Assembly: GCF_030681155.1 (NCBI RefSeq)
Contig: NZ_JAUXXE010000071.1
Span: 62,001-126,000 of the forward strand
From: Phenylobacterium sp.
GTDB taxonomy: Bacteria > Pseudomonadota > Alphaproteobacteria > Caulobacterales > Caulobacteraceae
DNA length: 64,000 nt
Direction of reading: 5' to 3'
Part shown: positions 56,257-64,000 of the stretch, in pieces
How the letters are laid out: each line of letters opens with the position of its first letter
Numbering within the stretch: the first letter of the stretch is position 1
Position numbers and translations under genes: made by a program
The notes under the pieces: generated by a model
Told to the model about the DNA's origin: nothing
Seen by the model: the letters and a program-made list of their open reading frames with translations, nothing else
Database searches by the model: none

Positions 56257-56649
56257 CTTGCCTGCGGAATGTTTCGGGAACACCGACCCGAAACCTCGGA
56301 CCCACCCCAACGCCTTGCCGGCCAACGGGCAAATTATGTCAGGATCGTAAGATCAAAGCCGTTGACGGTGGGGAACCTGTCCCTCACGATTTAGCCAATT
56401 CATGTTCGGCCACGCCAAGTCTTCAAGGCTCTGGTCTGGCCGAAGCGATAATAATGACTGCGCAGCATTTTTCGCGCGGCGGGAGGATTTGGTGGCTGAC
56501 GGCTTTCACATGCCGATTCCGAGGGGCGCACATACGCCCTGCGCCACCGTACTGACTCACCCATTCGAACCCGCCGGACTCCGGCGCACCTGGCCGACAC
56601 TCGATTTTGGACGCGGCCAGACGAGATTGATTTCCCATCGGAGCCCTTC
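56257..56649. other. Non-coding gap before the GPH transporter array
   Basis: The gap carries a perfect GTTTCGGG/CCCGAAAC inverted repeat (56271-56278, 56287-56294) with an eight-base loop and an AT-richer part around 56440-56470. Short frames on both strands have no ribosome site or recognisable similarity. The promoter of the transporter array should be here. Confidence 0.5.
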
Positions 56650-58179
56650 ATGACCGCGACGGCCACCGCCGCCGACCGACCGCCCTTGGCGCTTTCGACC
56701 AAGCTCCTCTACGCCGTGGGCTCCACGGCCAGCGCTATCAAGCTCCGGTCCCTCGGGACCTTCCTGATGATCTTCTACAATCAGGTCGTGGGCCTGGCGC
56801 CGCAGACGGTCACCCTGGTGCTGATGATCGCCCTGATCTTCGACGCCCTGATCGATCCGTTGGTCGGACAGATCTCCGACAATTTCAAATCCAAGCTCGG
56901 CCGGCGCCACCCGTTCATGTACGCCGCAGCGGTCCCCTTCTCGCTGGCCTTCTTCCTGCTCTGGAACCCACCCCAGGGCTGGTCTGAGCAAGCCCTGTTC
57001 TTCTACCTGCTGGTCTGCCTGCTGACCCTGCGCTTCTGCGACACCTTCTTTGAACTGCCGCACAGCGCCCTCGCCCCTGAATTGGCCAAGAGCTACGATG
57101 ATCGCACCAAGCTGATCTCGCTGCGGATGCTGTTCGGCGTGGTCGGCGGCCTGGGCATGACGATCCTCGCCTATCAGGTGTTCCTCAAAGAGAACCCTGA
57201 TGGCAGCGGCGGCGTTCTCGCCCGGGACGGCTACTTCCTCTACTCGCTGACCGCCGCGGTGCTGATCTTCACCACGATCTTGCTCTCCACTCGCGGGACC
57301 CAGAGCCAGATCCCGTATCTGCGCGCCGCCCCCACCCGCAAGATCACCTTCAAGGCCATGGTCCGCGAGGTGTCCCAGACCCTCAACAACCGAGCCTTCG
57401 TCGTCGCCGCCCTGACCGGAATGTTCGTCGCCGTCGCCACCGGCGCCCGCAACGGCCTGGAGATCTATTTCGGTCTCTACTTCTGGGAGCTGACCCAGGG
57501 CCAATTGGCGGCTCTCGTCACCGTCAGCGTGCTTGGCGGCGCGATCGGCATGGTCGCCTCGCCTCATGTCGCCCGGCGGATGGGCAAGAAGTACGGCGCG
57601 ATCTTCATGTACACGAGCGCCCTGACCATCGGGGTCGCCCCGATCGTCCTGCGCCTGATGGGATGGATGCCAGCCAACGGCACGCCCGAACTGTTCGCGA
57701 TCCTGATGGTCGAGACCCTGATCAACACCGCTTTCGCGGGGGGCACCGCCGTGCTGCTGGTCTCGATGGTCGCCGACGTAATCGAGGACGCAGAGGTCAA
57801 GACCGGCCGGCGCTCCGAGGGTCTGCTGATGAGCGCCGACAACCTCGTCAAGAAAATGGTCTCCGGCGTCGGCGTGTTCATCTCCGGCACGATCCTGGCC
57901 TTCATCGGCTTCCCGGAGGGGGCCAAACGGGGCCAGGTCGATCCTGAGATCATCCAGGCCATGGGCCTGATCTATCTGCCGACGATCGGGGTGCTGTTCG
58001 CCCTGGGTATCGCGTGCCTGTTCGCCTTCAACATCGACAAGGCCAAGCACGAGGACAATCTCCGTCGCCTGGGCGAGCTGGCTGACGCCGGCGAGGCCGC
58101 AGGCGTGCTGGATGGCGAAGACGCCAGCGCAACGACCCGCGTGGGCGGAAACGCCACGCCCCTTGGTTCCAAAGCTTAA
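56650..58179 (+). CDS. GPH-family MFS transporter, paralogue 1
   Basis: The 509-residue symporter has 12 predicted membrane segments. The GPH mark is the loop 2-3 stretch DALIDPLVGQISDNFKSKLG followed by RRHPFMYAA, with PHSALAPELAKSYDDRTK after segment 4, and the loop 10-11 VADVIEDAEVKTGRRSEGLL. Relatives (MelB, XylP) take up glycosides, pentosides or hexuronides with Na+ or H+. The C-terminal tail of ~50 residues is charged. ATG 56650. Substrate unknown. First of four paralogues; gene 2 starts 12 nt later. Confidence 0.92.
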   Translation: MTATATAADRPPLALSTKLLYAVGSTASAIKLRSLGTFLMIFYNQVVGLAPQTVTLVLMIALIFDALIDPLVGQISDNFKSKLGRRHPFMYAAAVPFSLAFFLLWNPPQGWSEQALFFYLLVCLLTLRFCDTFFELPHSALAPELAKSYDDRTKLISLRMLFGVVGGLGMTILAYQVFLKENPDGSGGVLARDGYFLYSLTAAVLIFTTILLSTRGTQSQIPYLRAAPTRKITFKAMVREVSQTLNNRAFVVAALTGMFVAVATGARNGLEIYFGLYFWELTQGQLAALVTVSVLGGAIGMVASPHVARRMGKKYGAIFMYTSALTIGVAPIVLRLMGWMPANGTPELFAILMVETLINTAFAGGTAVLLVSMVADVIEDAEVKTGRRSEGLLMSADNLVKKMVSGVGVFISGTILAFIGFPEGAKRGQVDPEIIQAMGLIYLPTIGVLFALGIACLFAFNIDKAKHEDNLRRLGELADAGEAAGVLDGEDASATTRVGGNATPLGSKA

Positions 58180-58191
58180 AAGGCCGCCGAC

Positions 58192-59727
58192 ATGACTGCG
58201 ACCGACGCCGCCGGCCTGCCGCCGCGCCCGCCCATCACGTTCAAGACCAAGGCCCTCTACGGTCTTGGCGCTTCAGCCAGCATCATCAAGCAGCGGGGCA
58301 TCACCACCTTCCTGCTGCTGTTCTACAATCAGGTCGTCGGCCTGCCGCCGACGATGGTGTCGACGGCGATCATGCTCGCCCTGGTTTTCGACGCCTTCGT
58401 CGATCCGCTGGTCGGCCAGATCTCCGACAACACCCGTAGCCGCTGGGGTCGTCGCCACCCGTTCATGTACGCCGCGGCTCTGCCGGTCTCGCTGGCCTTC
58501 TACCTGATCTGGAACCCGCCGATCGGATGGGAGAACGAGGCGCTGTTCTTCTACATGCTGGTCTGTCTGCTCACGATCCGGCTGTTCGACACCTTCTTCG
58601 AACTCCCCTCGTCCGCCCTGCTGGCCGAGCTGACCCAGGACTACAACGAGCGCACCAGCATCATTTCCATCCGCTCGTTCTGCGGCGTCGCCGGCGGGCT
58701 GATCATGCAGTTGCTGGTCTACCAGGTCTTCCTCAAGAAGAACCCGGACGGCACCGGCGGGCTGCTGGAACGTGGCGGCTGGGAGACCTATTCGATCGTC
58801 GGTGCGATCACGATCTTCACGATCATCCTGATCTCGTCCACCGCGACCCACCACCAGATCCCCTATCTGCGGCAACCGCCGGCGCGGAAGATCACCATCC
58901 CGGCCATGCTGCGCGAAGTCGGCGCCACCTTGAACAACCGCTCGTTCGTGGTGTTGGCCATCTCCGGCATGTTCATGAACGTGTCGCTGGGCCTGAAGAC
59001 CGCGCTGGAGCTCTACTTCAACCTCTACTTCTGGGGCCTGACCCAGGGCCAGCTCGCGATCATGACCGTGACCGGCGTGCTCGCCAGCATCGTCGGCGTC
59101 ACCCTGGCCCCGATCATCGCCGGCAAGATCGGCAAGCGCTACGCGGCCATCACCATGTTCTTCGGCGCGGTGATCGCCCTGCTGCTGCCTATCGGCCTGC
59201 GCATCATCGGTGTCATGCCCGCCAACGGCACCAACCTGCTGTTCGGCATCCTGATCATCGACTTCATGGCCAACGGCATCATGGCGATCATGACCGGCGT
59301 CATGCTGCAATCGATGATCGCCGACGTCGTGGAGGACAGCGAGGTCAAGACCGGTCGGCGCTCGGAAGGGCTGCTGTTCTAGGCCGACAACCTGTTCAAG
59401 AAGATCGTCTCCGGCGTCGGCGTTGGCGTCTCGGGCGTGCTGCTGACCTATGTGGCCTTCCCGCAAGGCGCCAAGCCCAACGAAGTCGATCCGGACATGC
59501 TGCGCAATCTGGCGCTCATCTACCTGCCGACGATCGGCGCGTTCTACGCCGTCGCGATCGCCTGTCTGTTCGCCTACAAGATCGACAAGTCGGTCCACGA
59601 AGAGAACCTTCGCATCCTGCAGGAAGGCGTTCTGGAAGCCCGCACCACCGACGCCCAGATCGAAACGGGCACGCCGGCGGCCTCCGGACCGGCCGGCGAT
59701 CTCAGCCCGGTGACCCCAAGACCCTAG
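58192..59727 (+). pseudogene. GPH-family MFS transporter, paralogue 2, interrupted by amber codon
   Basis: The reading frame runs from ATG 58192 to TAG 59380-59382, at codon 397, and then stays open in the same frame to TAG 59727. Across the stop the alignment with paralogue 1 continues: EGLL, two residues, ADN, KK and VSGVG. The stop replaces a Ser position (AGC in paralogue 1); TCG to TAG needs one base change. The truncated product would lack about the last two membrane segments. It could be a true pseudogene, a sequencing error, or readthrough; no recoding signal was seen. Confidence 0.85.
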
Positions 59728-59843
59728 CGGGTCGGAGAACCTTGCTCATCGAACCTCTTGCCATCGTCGAATTCATACCGAATATTCGAACGATGGGAGA
59801 TTGAGGCGCAGACCTCAGCCCCGACTCGCCTGGGGAGGATGAG

Positions 59844-61298
59844 ATGAGCAAGGCCAGCGCGGCGAACGCCGCCGATGGATCGAGCACGCGGCTCAGCGTT
59901 CGTTCCAAAACCTTCTATGGCATCGGGTCGGTGGCCTTCGGGGTCTCGACCCTGGGCCTCTCCTCGGCTGTGCTCCAACCCTATCTCAACCGGGTGATCG
60001 GCCTGCCGGCGCTCTGGGTAGGCACGGCCATCATGCTGACCCTGATGCTCGACGCCGTCATCGACCCGGCGGTGGGGCAATGGTCGGACAAGCTGCGGAC
60101 CAAGTGGGGCCGGCGCCATCCCTTCATGTACGCCGCCGCGCCGCTGGTGGCCGCCGCCTGTATCGGCTTCTGGAACGCTCCGGCGGACTGGCCGAAGGAG
60201 GCGCTCGGCCTCTATCTGATCGGCATGCTGGTTTTGTTGCGGCTCTGCGTCAGTCTCTACGAGGTGCCAAGCCAGGCGCTCGCCCCTGAGCTGACCAGCG
60301 ACTACCATCAGCGCACCAGCCTGTTCAGCTATCGGTTCTTCTTCGGGGTGATCGGCGGCTTTGGCATGAACGTGGTGCTCTACCAGTTCTTCCTCAGCCC
60401 GCAGAACGGGGGGATCCTCAACCGCGAGGCCTACGGCCACTACGGCATACTGGCCGCGGTGGTCATGGCGATCTCGATCCTCGTCTCGGCCATCGGAACT
60501 CATCACCACATTCCACGGCTGGCCGTTCCGCCCCAACGCCAGGTCAAACTCTCGCAATTGCTGCGCGAGATCGGCGGCACCCTGTCCAACCGCTCGCTCG
60601 TCGTGGTGATGATCTCCGGTCTCTGCTCGGGGATCGCCACCGGCATGACCGGCGCGCTCAGCCAGTACTTCTATCTGGAGTTCTGGGGCCTGACGGCCTC
60701 GCACATCTCCTACCTCGCCCTGGCCTCGGTGCTGGCCTCGTTCGCCGGCATCGCCATCACCGGGCCGGCCTCTCGGGCCTGGGGCAAGAAGCACGCAATG
60801 ATCGGTCTGTTTGGCGTGGCCACCACCACCGCAGCCTTGCCGATCCTGCTGCGGCTGCTCGGCCTGATGCCGCTCAACAGCTCGCCCTGGGTGTTCACGA
60901 TCCTCTGGATCGACGCCTTCATCGCCACCACCCTGGCCATCGGCGGCTTCATCATCATCTCCTCGATGATCGCCGACGTGGTAGAGGACGCGGCCGTGGC
61001 CACCGGCGTTCGCTCCGAAGGCCTGCTGTTCGCCGCCAACGGCCTATTGCCCAAGTTCACCGCCGGCATCGGCGTGTTCCTCAGCGGCGTCCTGCTGACC
61101 GTCGTCGCCTTCCCGATCGACGCCGCCGCCGGATCGGCGCCCCCGGAGGTGATGCGCCATCTGGCGCTGATCTACCTGCCCCTGACCTTCACCGTGAACG
61201 CCCTCTCGATCCTGGTCCTGCTGTTCTACAAGATCGACAAGGACACCCATGAGCGGAACGTCGCCACGCTGGACGCGGCCGCCAGCCTCGCCGAGTAG
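59844..61298 (+). CDS. GPH-family MFS transporter, paralogue 3
   Basis: The 484-residue protein carries the same marks: DAVIDPAVGQWSDKLRTKWG then RRHPFMYAA, and VPSQALAPELTSDYHQRT. Loop 10-11 reads ADVVEDAAVATGVRSEGLL, so the charged KTGRR of paralogues 1, 2 and 4 is changed here, which may mean a different substrate or coupling. ATG 59844 follows GGGGAGG. It lies 116 nt after the remnant of paralogue 2. Confidence 0.92.
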   Translation: MSKASAANAADGSSTRLSVRSKTFYGIGSVAFGVSTLGLSSAVLQPYLNRVIGLPALWVGTAIMLTLMLDAVIDPAVGQWSDKLRTKWGRRHPFMYAAAPLVAAACIGFWNAPADWPKEALGLYLIGMLVLLRLCVSLYEVPSQALAPELTSDYHQRTSLFSYRFFFGVIGGFGMNVVLYQFFLSPQNGGILNREAYGHYGILAAVVMAISILVSAIGTHHHIPRLAVPPQRQVKLSQLLREIGGTLSNRSLVVVMISGLCSGIATGMTGALSQYFYLEFWGLTASHISYLALASVLASFAGIAITGPASRAWGKKHAMIGLFGVATTTAALPILLRLLGLMPLNSSPWVFTILWIDAFIATTLAIGGFIIISSMIADVVEDAAVATGVRSEGLLFAANGLLPKFTAGIGVFLSGVLLTVVAFPIDAAAGSAPPEVMRHLALIYLPLTFTVNALSILVLLFYKIDKDTHERNVATLDAAASLAE

Positions 61299-61373
61299 GG
61301 AGCGCGAAACCTTCCACTTCCCTAGGCTAGCCTGTCGCGTCTACAAATCAGGAAATCACCCCGAGGAAACGCC

Positions 61374-62852
61374 GTGGCCGAAGCCGTACCCAAAGCTCAA
61401 ACATCGGGGAAACTCAGCGTTCCCACCAAGCTTTTCTACGGGGTTGGATCCGTCGCCTTCGGGGTGAAGGACCAAGGCTTTTCCTATCTCCTGCTGATTT
61501 TCTACAATCAGGTGGTCGGCCTGCCCTCGGCGACCGTCGGCCTGGCGATCATGATCGCCCTGATCGCCGACAGTTTCCTCGACCCGATCATGGGGCAGGT
61601 CTCCGACAACTGGCGCTCCAGGTGGGGCCGCCGCCACCCGTTCATGTACGCCGCCGCCATACCGGTGGCGGTCTCCTACCTGCTGCTCTGGAACCCGCCG
61701 CTGAACTGGTCGCATGAGGCGCTGTTCGTCTACCTGATCGTGGTGGCGATCATCATCCGCAGCTTCATCACCATGTACGAGATCCCATCGGCCGCCCTGG
61801 CCCCGGAGCTGACCAGCGACTACGACGAGCGGACCAAGGTGCTGGCCTATCGGCACTTCTTCGCCTGGTTCGGCGGGCTGACCATGACGGTCCTGGCGCT
61901 GAAGGTCTTCCTGACGCCCGACGCCGAAAACCCGATCGGCCAGCTCAATCGACACGGCTACCAGACCTACGCCTATGTCGCCTCGGCCGTCATGCTGGCC
62001 GCCATCGTGATCTCGTCGGTCGGCACCCACCGCCACATCGCCCGCTTCAAGATGCCGCCCCAGCGCAAGGTCTCCGTTGGCCAGCTCGCCAAGGAGATGT
62101 TCGGCACCCTGACGCACAAATCGTTCCTGGTGCTGATGGGGGCGGGCCTGTTCAACGCCATGGCCGGCGGCTTGGTGCTGTCGCTGAACCTCTACTTCAA
62201 CACCTATTTCTGGCAGCTCCCATCGGGCCAGATCGCCATCCTGGCGATGGGCAATTTCATTTCGGCGGCCCTGGCCTTCGCGATCGCGGCCCCGCTGTCC
62301 AGGAAAATGGGCAAGAAGGCGGCGGCGCAGACCACCAAGATCCTGGCCTTCACGATCGCCATCATCCCCATCGGCCTGCGGCTGCTGGGCGTGTTCCCGG
62401 ACAATGGCGAGGGCGCGGTGCTGCCGCTGCTGTTCGTCCAGACCGTGTTCTCGACAGGCTTCACCATCACCTCGGCGATCCTGATCTCCTCGATGATCGC
62501 CGACGTGGTCGAGGATTCCGAATTGCGCACCGGTCGCCGCTCGGAGGGCCTATTCTTCTCCGCCGCCGCCTTCATCTCCAAGGCGGTCTCAGGCGTCGGG
62601 ATCTTCGCGTCCAGCATGATCCTGCTGGCCATCGGCTTCCCGCAGGACGCCAAGCCCGGCCAGGTCGGCCAGGAGGTCGTCAACAATCTGGGGCTTGTGT
62701 ACCTAGTGGTCCTGGCGGCGCTCTACGGCGCGGCCATCCTCTGCGTCTCGCTCTATCGCATCACCCGCGAGGGCCACGAAGAGAGCCTGCGCAAGCTCGC
62801 CGCCCAGGCCGAACTGGTCGAAGGCGGCGACGGTCCCGAGCGGATCGGCTGA
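61374..62852 (+). CDS. GPH-family MFS transporter, paralogue 4
   Basis: The 492-residue protein shows DPIMGQVSDNWRSRWG then RRHPFMYAA, IPSAALAPELTSDYDERTK and ADVVEDSELRTGRRSEGLF. The start is GTG 61374, supported by GAGGAAACGCC upstream. It ends 38 nt before the convergent TadG-like gene, with a hairpin between. Confidence 0.92.
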   Translation: MAEAVPKAQTSGKLSVPTKLFYGVGSVAFGVKDQGFSYLLLIFYNQVVGLPSATVGLAIMIALIADSFLDPIMGQVSDNWRSRWGRRHPFMYAAAIPVAVSYLLLWNPPLNWSHEALFVYLIVVAIIIRSFITMYEIPSAALAPELTSDYDERTKVLAYRHFFAWFGGLTMTVLALKVFLTPDAENPIGQLNRHGYQTYAYVASAVMLAAIVISSVGTHRHIARFKMPPQRKVSVGQLAKEMFGTLTHKSFLVLMGAGLFNAMAGGLVLSLNLYFNTYFWQLPSGQIAILAMGNFISAALAFAIAAPLSRKMGKKAAAQTTKILAFTIAIIPIGLRLLGVFPDNGEGAVLPLLFVQTVFSTGFTITSAILISSMIADVVEDSELRTGRRSEGLFFSAAAFISKAVSGVGIFASSMILLAIGFPQDAKPGQVGQEVVNNLGLVYLVVLAALYGAAILCVSLYRITREGHEESLRKLAAQAELVEGGDGPERIG

Positions 62853-62860
62853 TGCAAGTT

Positions 62861-62885
62861 CGGCGCGCCGGGTCCCGGCGCGCCG
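62861..62885. terminator. GC-rich perfect hairpin between convergent genes
   Basis: CGGCGCGCCGGG (62861-62872) and CCCGGCGCGCCG (62874-62885) are perfectly complementary about one base. It lies between the stop of transporter 4 and that of the TadG-like gene, and probably stops both. Confidence 0.7.
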
Positions 62886-62890
62886 CTCTG

Positions 62891-64000
62891 CTATTTCGAG
62901 ATCCGAAGCGAGTTGATGTCCTGGGCGATCGCCCGGAACGCTACCTTCAACTGCGTGCCGTTGGCCGGCATGTAGACGTACTCGGCCGAGGTCGCGCAGT
63001 CGTTCATCAGCTTCTTGACCTTGGCGTCGCTGCCGACATTGAACCCGACCGTGTAGATAAACACGCCCTTTTCCTTGATATTCTTGCAGAGCTTGTCGGC
63101 CTGGGCGAACGGATCGCCGTTGGTCGCCGAGCATTTGATGTGGTCGGAAGCGTTGCCGCTACCGCTGCCGGCGTCCGAAGCGATGACACCCTTGCAGTAG
63201 GGTGTATTGAAAGCGCCGTCGGTCATCAGGATAACCACCTTCAGCGTCTGGGGCTTGTTGTAGGGCGCCGGCACGCTATCAGCGCTCACGGCGTTGACGA
63301 ACGAACCCCACTCCGGCGACACCATGTACCAGCCCCACGCTAGGCCAATCTGGCCGGCTGTTGAGCTTGAATCGGTCAGACCGTCGATCCGCTGTTTCAG
63401 CAAATCCTTACTGGAGGTCAGCGGCATGATCGCCGCCGACGAACAGGGGTTATTGAGATTACTGGGCGGCTGATAGAGGCGTCCGACACCCGCCACGCCG
63501 GGTCCCGCATCCGTATAGGCCTCGCTCCCAACCCGTTCGCTTACGCAGTTGGTGCTTGCGAATAGCTTACGCGCATTATTCGAGGCGCTGACGAAGCTGT
63601 ATTGCTTGCAGCCCTCTTGCAGACACTGTGATGCAGCGCTGGACCCCAGGGTGCCGCTCAACGCACCGGTCACGCCGTCGAGCGAGAACTTGTTGTCAGC
63701 GCGCCAAGTGACGACATATTCGGCATCAAGAGAGACCTTGCTGCCGTTGCTGGGGGTGATGCTCTTTCCGGTGCTGGCGAGCAAAACACGATCCCCCGTC
63801 ACGAGAGCATGAGGTGTGCTCGTCGTGACCTCTACACGCGTACCATTCAGCGCGATGGAACTGATCTTGACCGGCCCGACCAGCACGCCGCGGGCGGCGT
63901 CAGCGAGGGAGCCGACGTTTACGCCGACGGCGTAGGGCACCAAGGCGACCTTGGTGTAGTACGGCTTCTGTTGATCCTTGATGACCAGGGTGACTAGGTC
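62891..64000 (-). CDS. TadG-like von Willebrand factor A protein, 5' end beyond window
   Basis: At least 370 residues are visible and the frame is open to the window edge, so the N terminus (likely with the TadE/TadG membrane anchor) is missing. The first visible part, YYTKVALVPYAVGVNVGS, matches the VWA-containing Flp-pilus-associated TadG family. The later KVVILMTDGAFNTPYC, VFIYTVGFNVG and EYVYMPANGTQLKVAFRAIA are the VWA end. Between lies an insert (about 63440-63850) with lower G+C and the pattern PHALVTGDRVLL. It probably acts in the envelope with Tad pilus proteins not seen here. Confidence 0.82.
   Translation of the reverse strand, partial: DLVTLVIKDQQKPYYTKVALVPYAVGVNVGSLADAARGVLVGPVKISSIALNGTRVEVTTSTPHALVTGDRVLLASTGKSITPSNGSKVSLDAEYVVTWRADNKFSLDGVTGALSGTLGSSAASQCLQEGCKQYSFVSASNNARKLFASTNCVSERVGSEAYTDAGPGVAGVGRLYQPPSNLNNPCSSAAIMPLTSSKDLLKQRIDGLTDSSSTAGQIGLAWGWYMVSPEWGSFVNAVSADSVPAPYNKPQTLKVVILMTDGAFNTPYCKGVIASDAGSGSGNASDHIKCSATNGDPFAQADKLCKNIKEKGVFIYTVGFNVGSDAKVKKLMNDCATSAEYVYMPANGTQLKVAFRAIAQDINSLRISK

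Overview
The window is typical high-GC alphaproteobacterial chromosome, about two thirds G+C and densely coding. Its marker genes point to Caulobacterales (a Caulobacter or Phenylobacterium relative): a TipF-type degenerate EAL protein, an RcdA (DUF1465) adaptor for CtrA proteolysis, a zapA-zauP pair with 6S RNA next to it, a DUF3035 (BamF-type) lipoprotein, a CIRCE-controlled groESL operon and a SusC/TonB-rich uptake locus. The family call is inference from gene content; no rRNA, tRNA or CRISPR array was seen.

Region by region. 1-5 kb: the end of a 3-hydroxyacyl-CoA dehydrogenase, tipF-like, a HAD phosphatase, a MaoC hydratase, ribF, and a convergent Rnk/GreA-like gene with a small ORF before it. 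5-10.5 kb: a hairpin-rich leader, ileS-lspA, a DUF3035 lipoprotein and a TraB/GumN protein. 10.5-20.4 kb: mutL, two membrane proteins, a hybrid histidine kinase, an AT-rich island, a MerR-ATPase fusion divergent from a YjhX-type toxin, and an RNA-modification cluster (rsmD, an RluB-type pseudouridine synthase with a long SGPPR-repeat tail, tadA). 20.6-25.6 kb: lipid-type SDR and acyl-CoA dehydrogenase, GNAT, TauE/SafE and VOC genes. 25.7-31.7 kb: groESL with its CIRCE, small proteins, an EF-hand protein, a YmdB-type phosphodiesterase, 5-FCL, 6S RNA and zapA/zauP. 31.8-39.4 kb: a carbon-metabolism block (tkt, purT, gap, pgk, class II fba). 39.5-42.9 kb: an MHS-family transporter, a GIY-YIG gene embedded in palindromic repeats, and bfr/bfd with iron-box-like dyads. 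43-52.6 kb: a cyanide-insensitive type bd oxidase (cydAB plus a 53-residue companion), thiE, suhB-like, a glycerophosphodiesterase, an MsbA-like exporter, rpmE, rcdA, DUF1192 and a PIG3-type quinone oxidoreductase. 52.6-64 kb: an SDR, a TonB-dependent receptor, four tandem paralogous GPH-family sugar-type symporters (the second broken by an in-frame amber codon), and the 3' part of a TadG-like von Willebrand A protein running off the window.

The most interesting structures are: (1) the GIY-YIG gene flanked by three copies of a palindromic repeat that recurs elsewhere; (2) twin GGTCCC/GGGACC palindromes placed about 42 bp upstream of both the MerR-ATPase and yjhX genes; (3) the receptor plus four-transporter array with its amber codon; (4) the multi-hairpin region before ileS. 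All calls were read from sequence without database searches.
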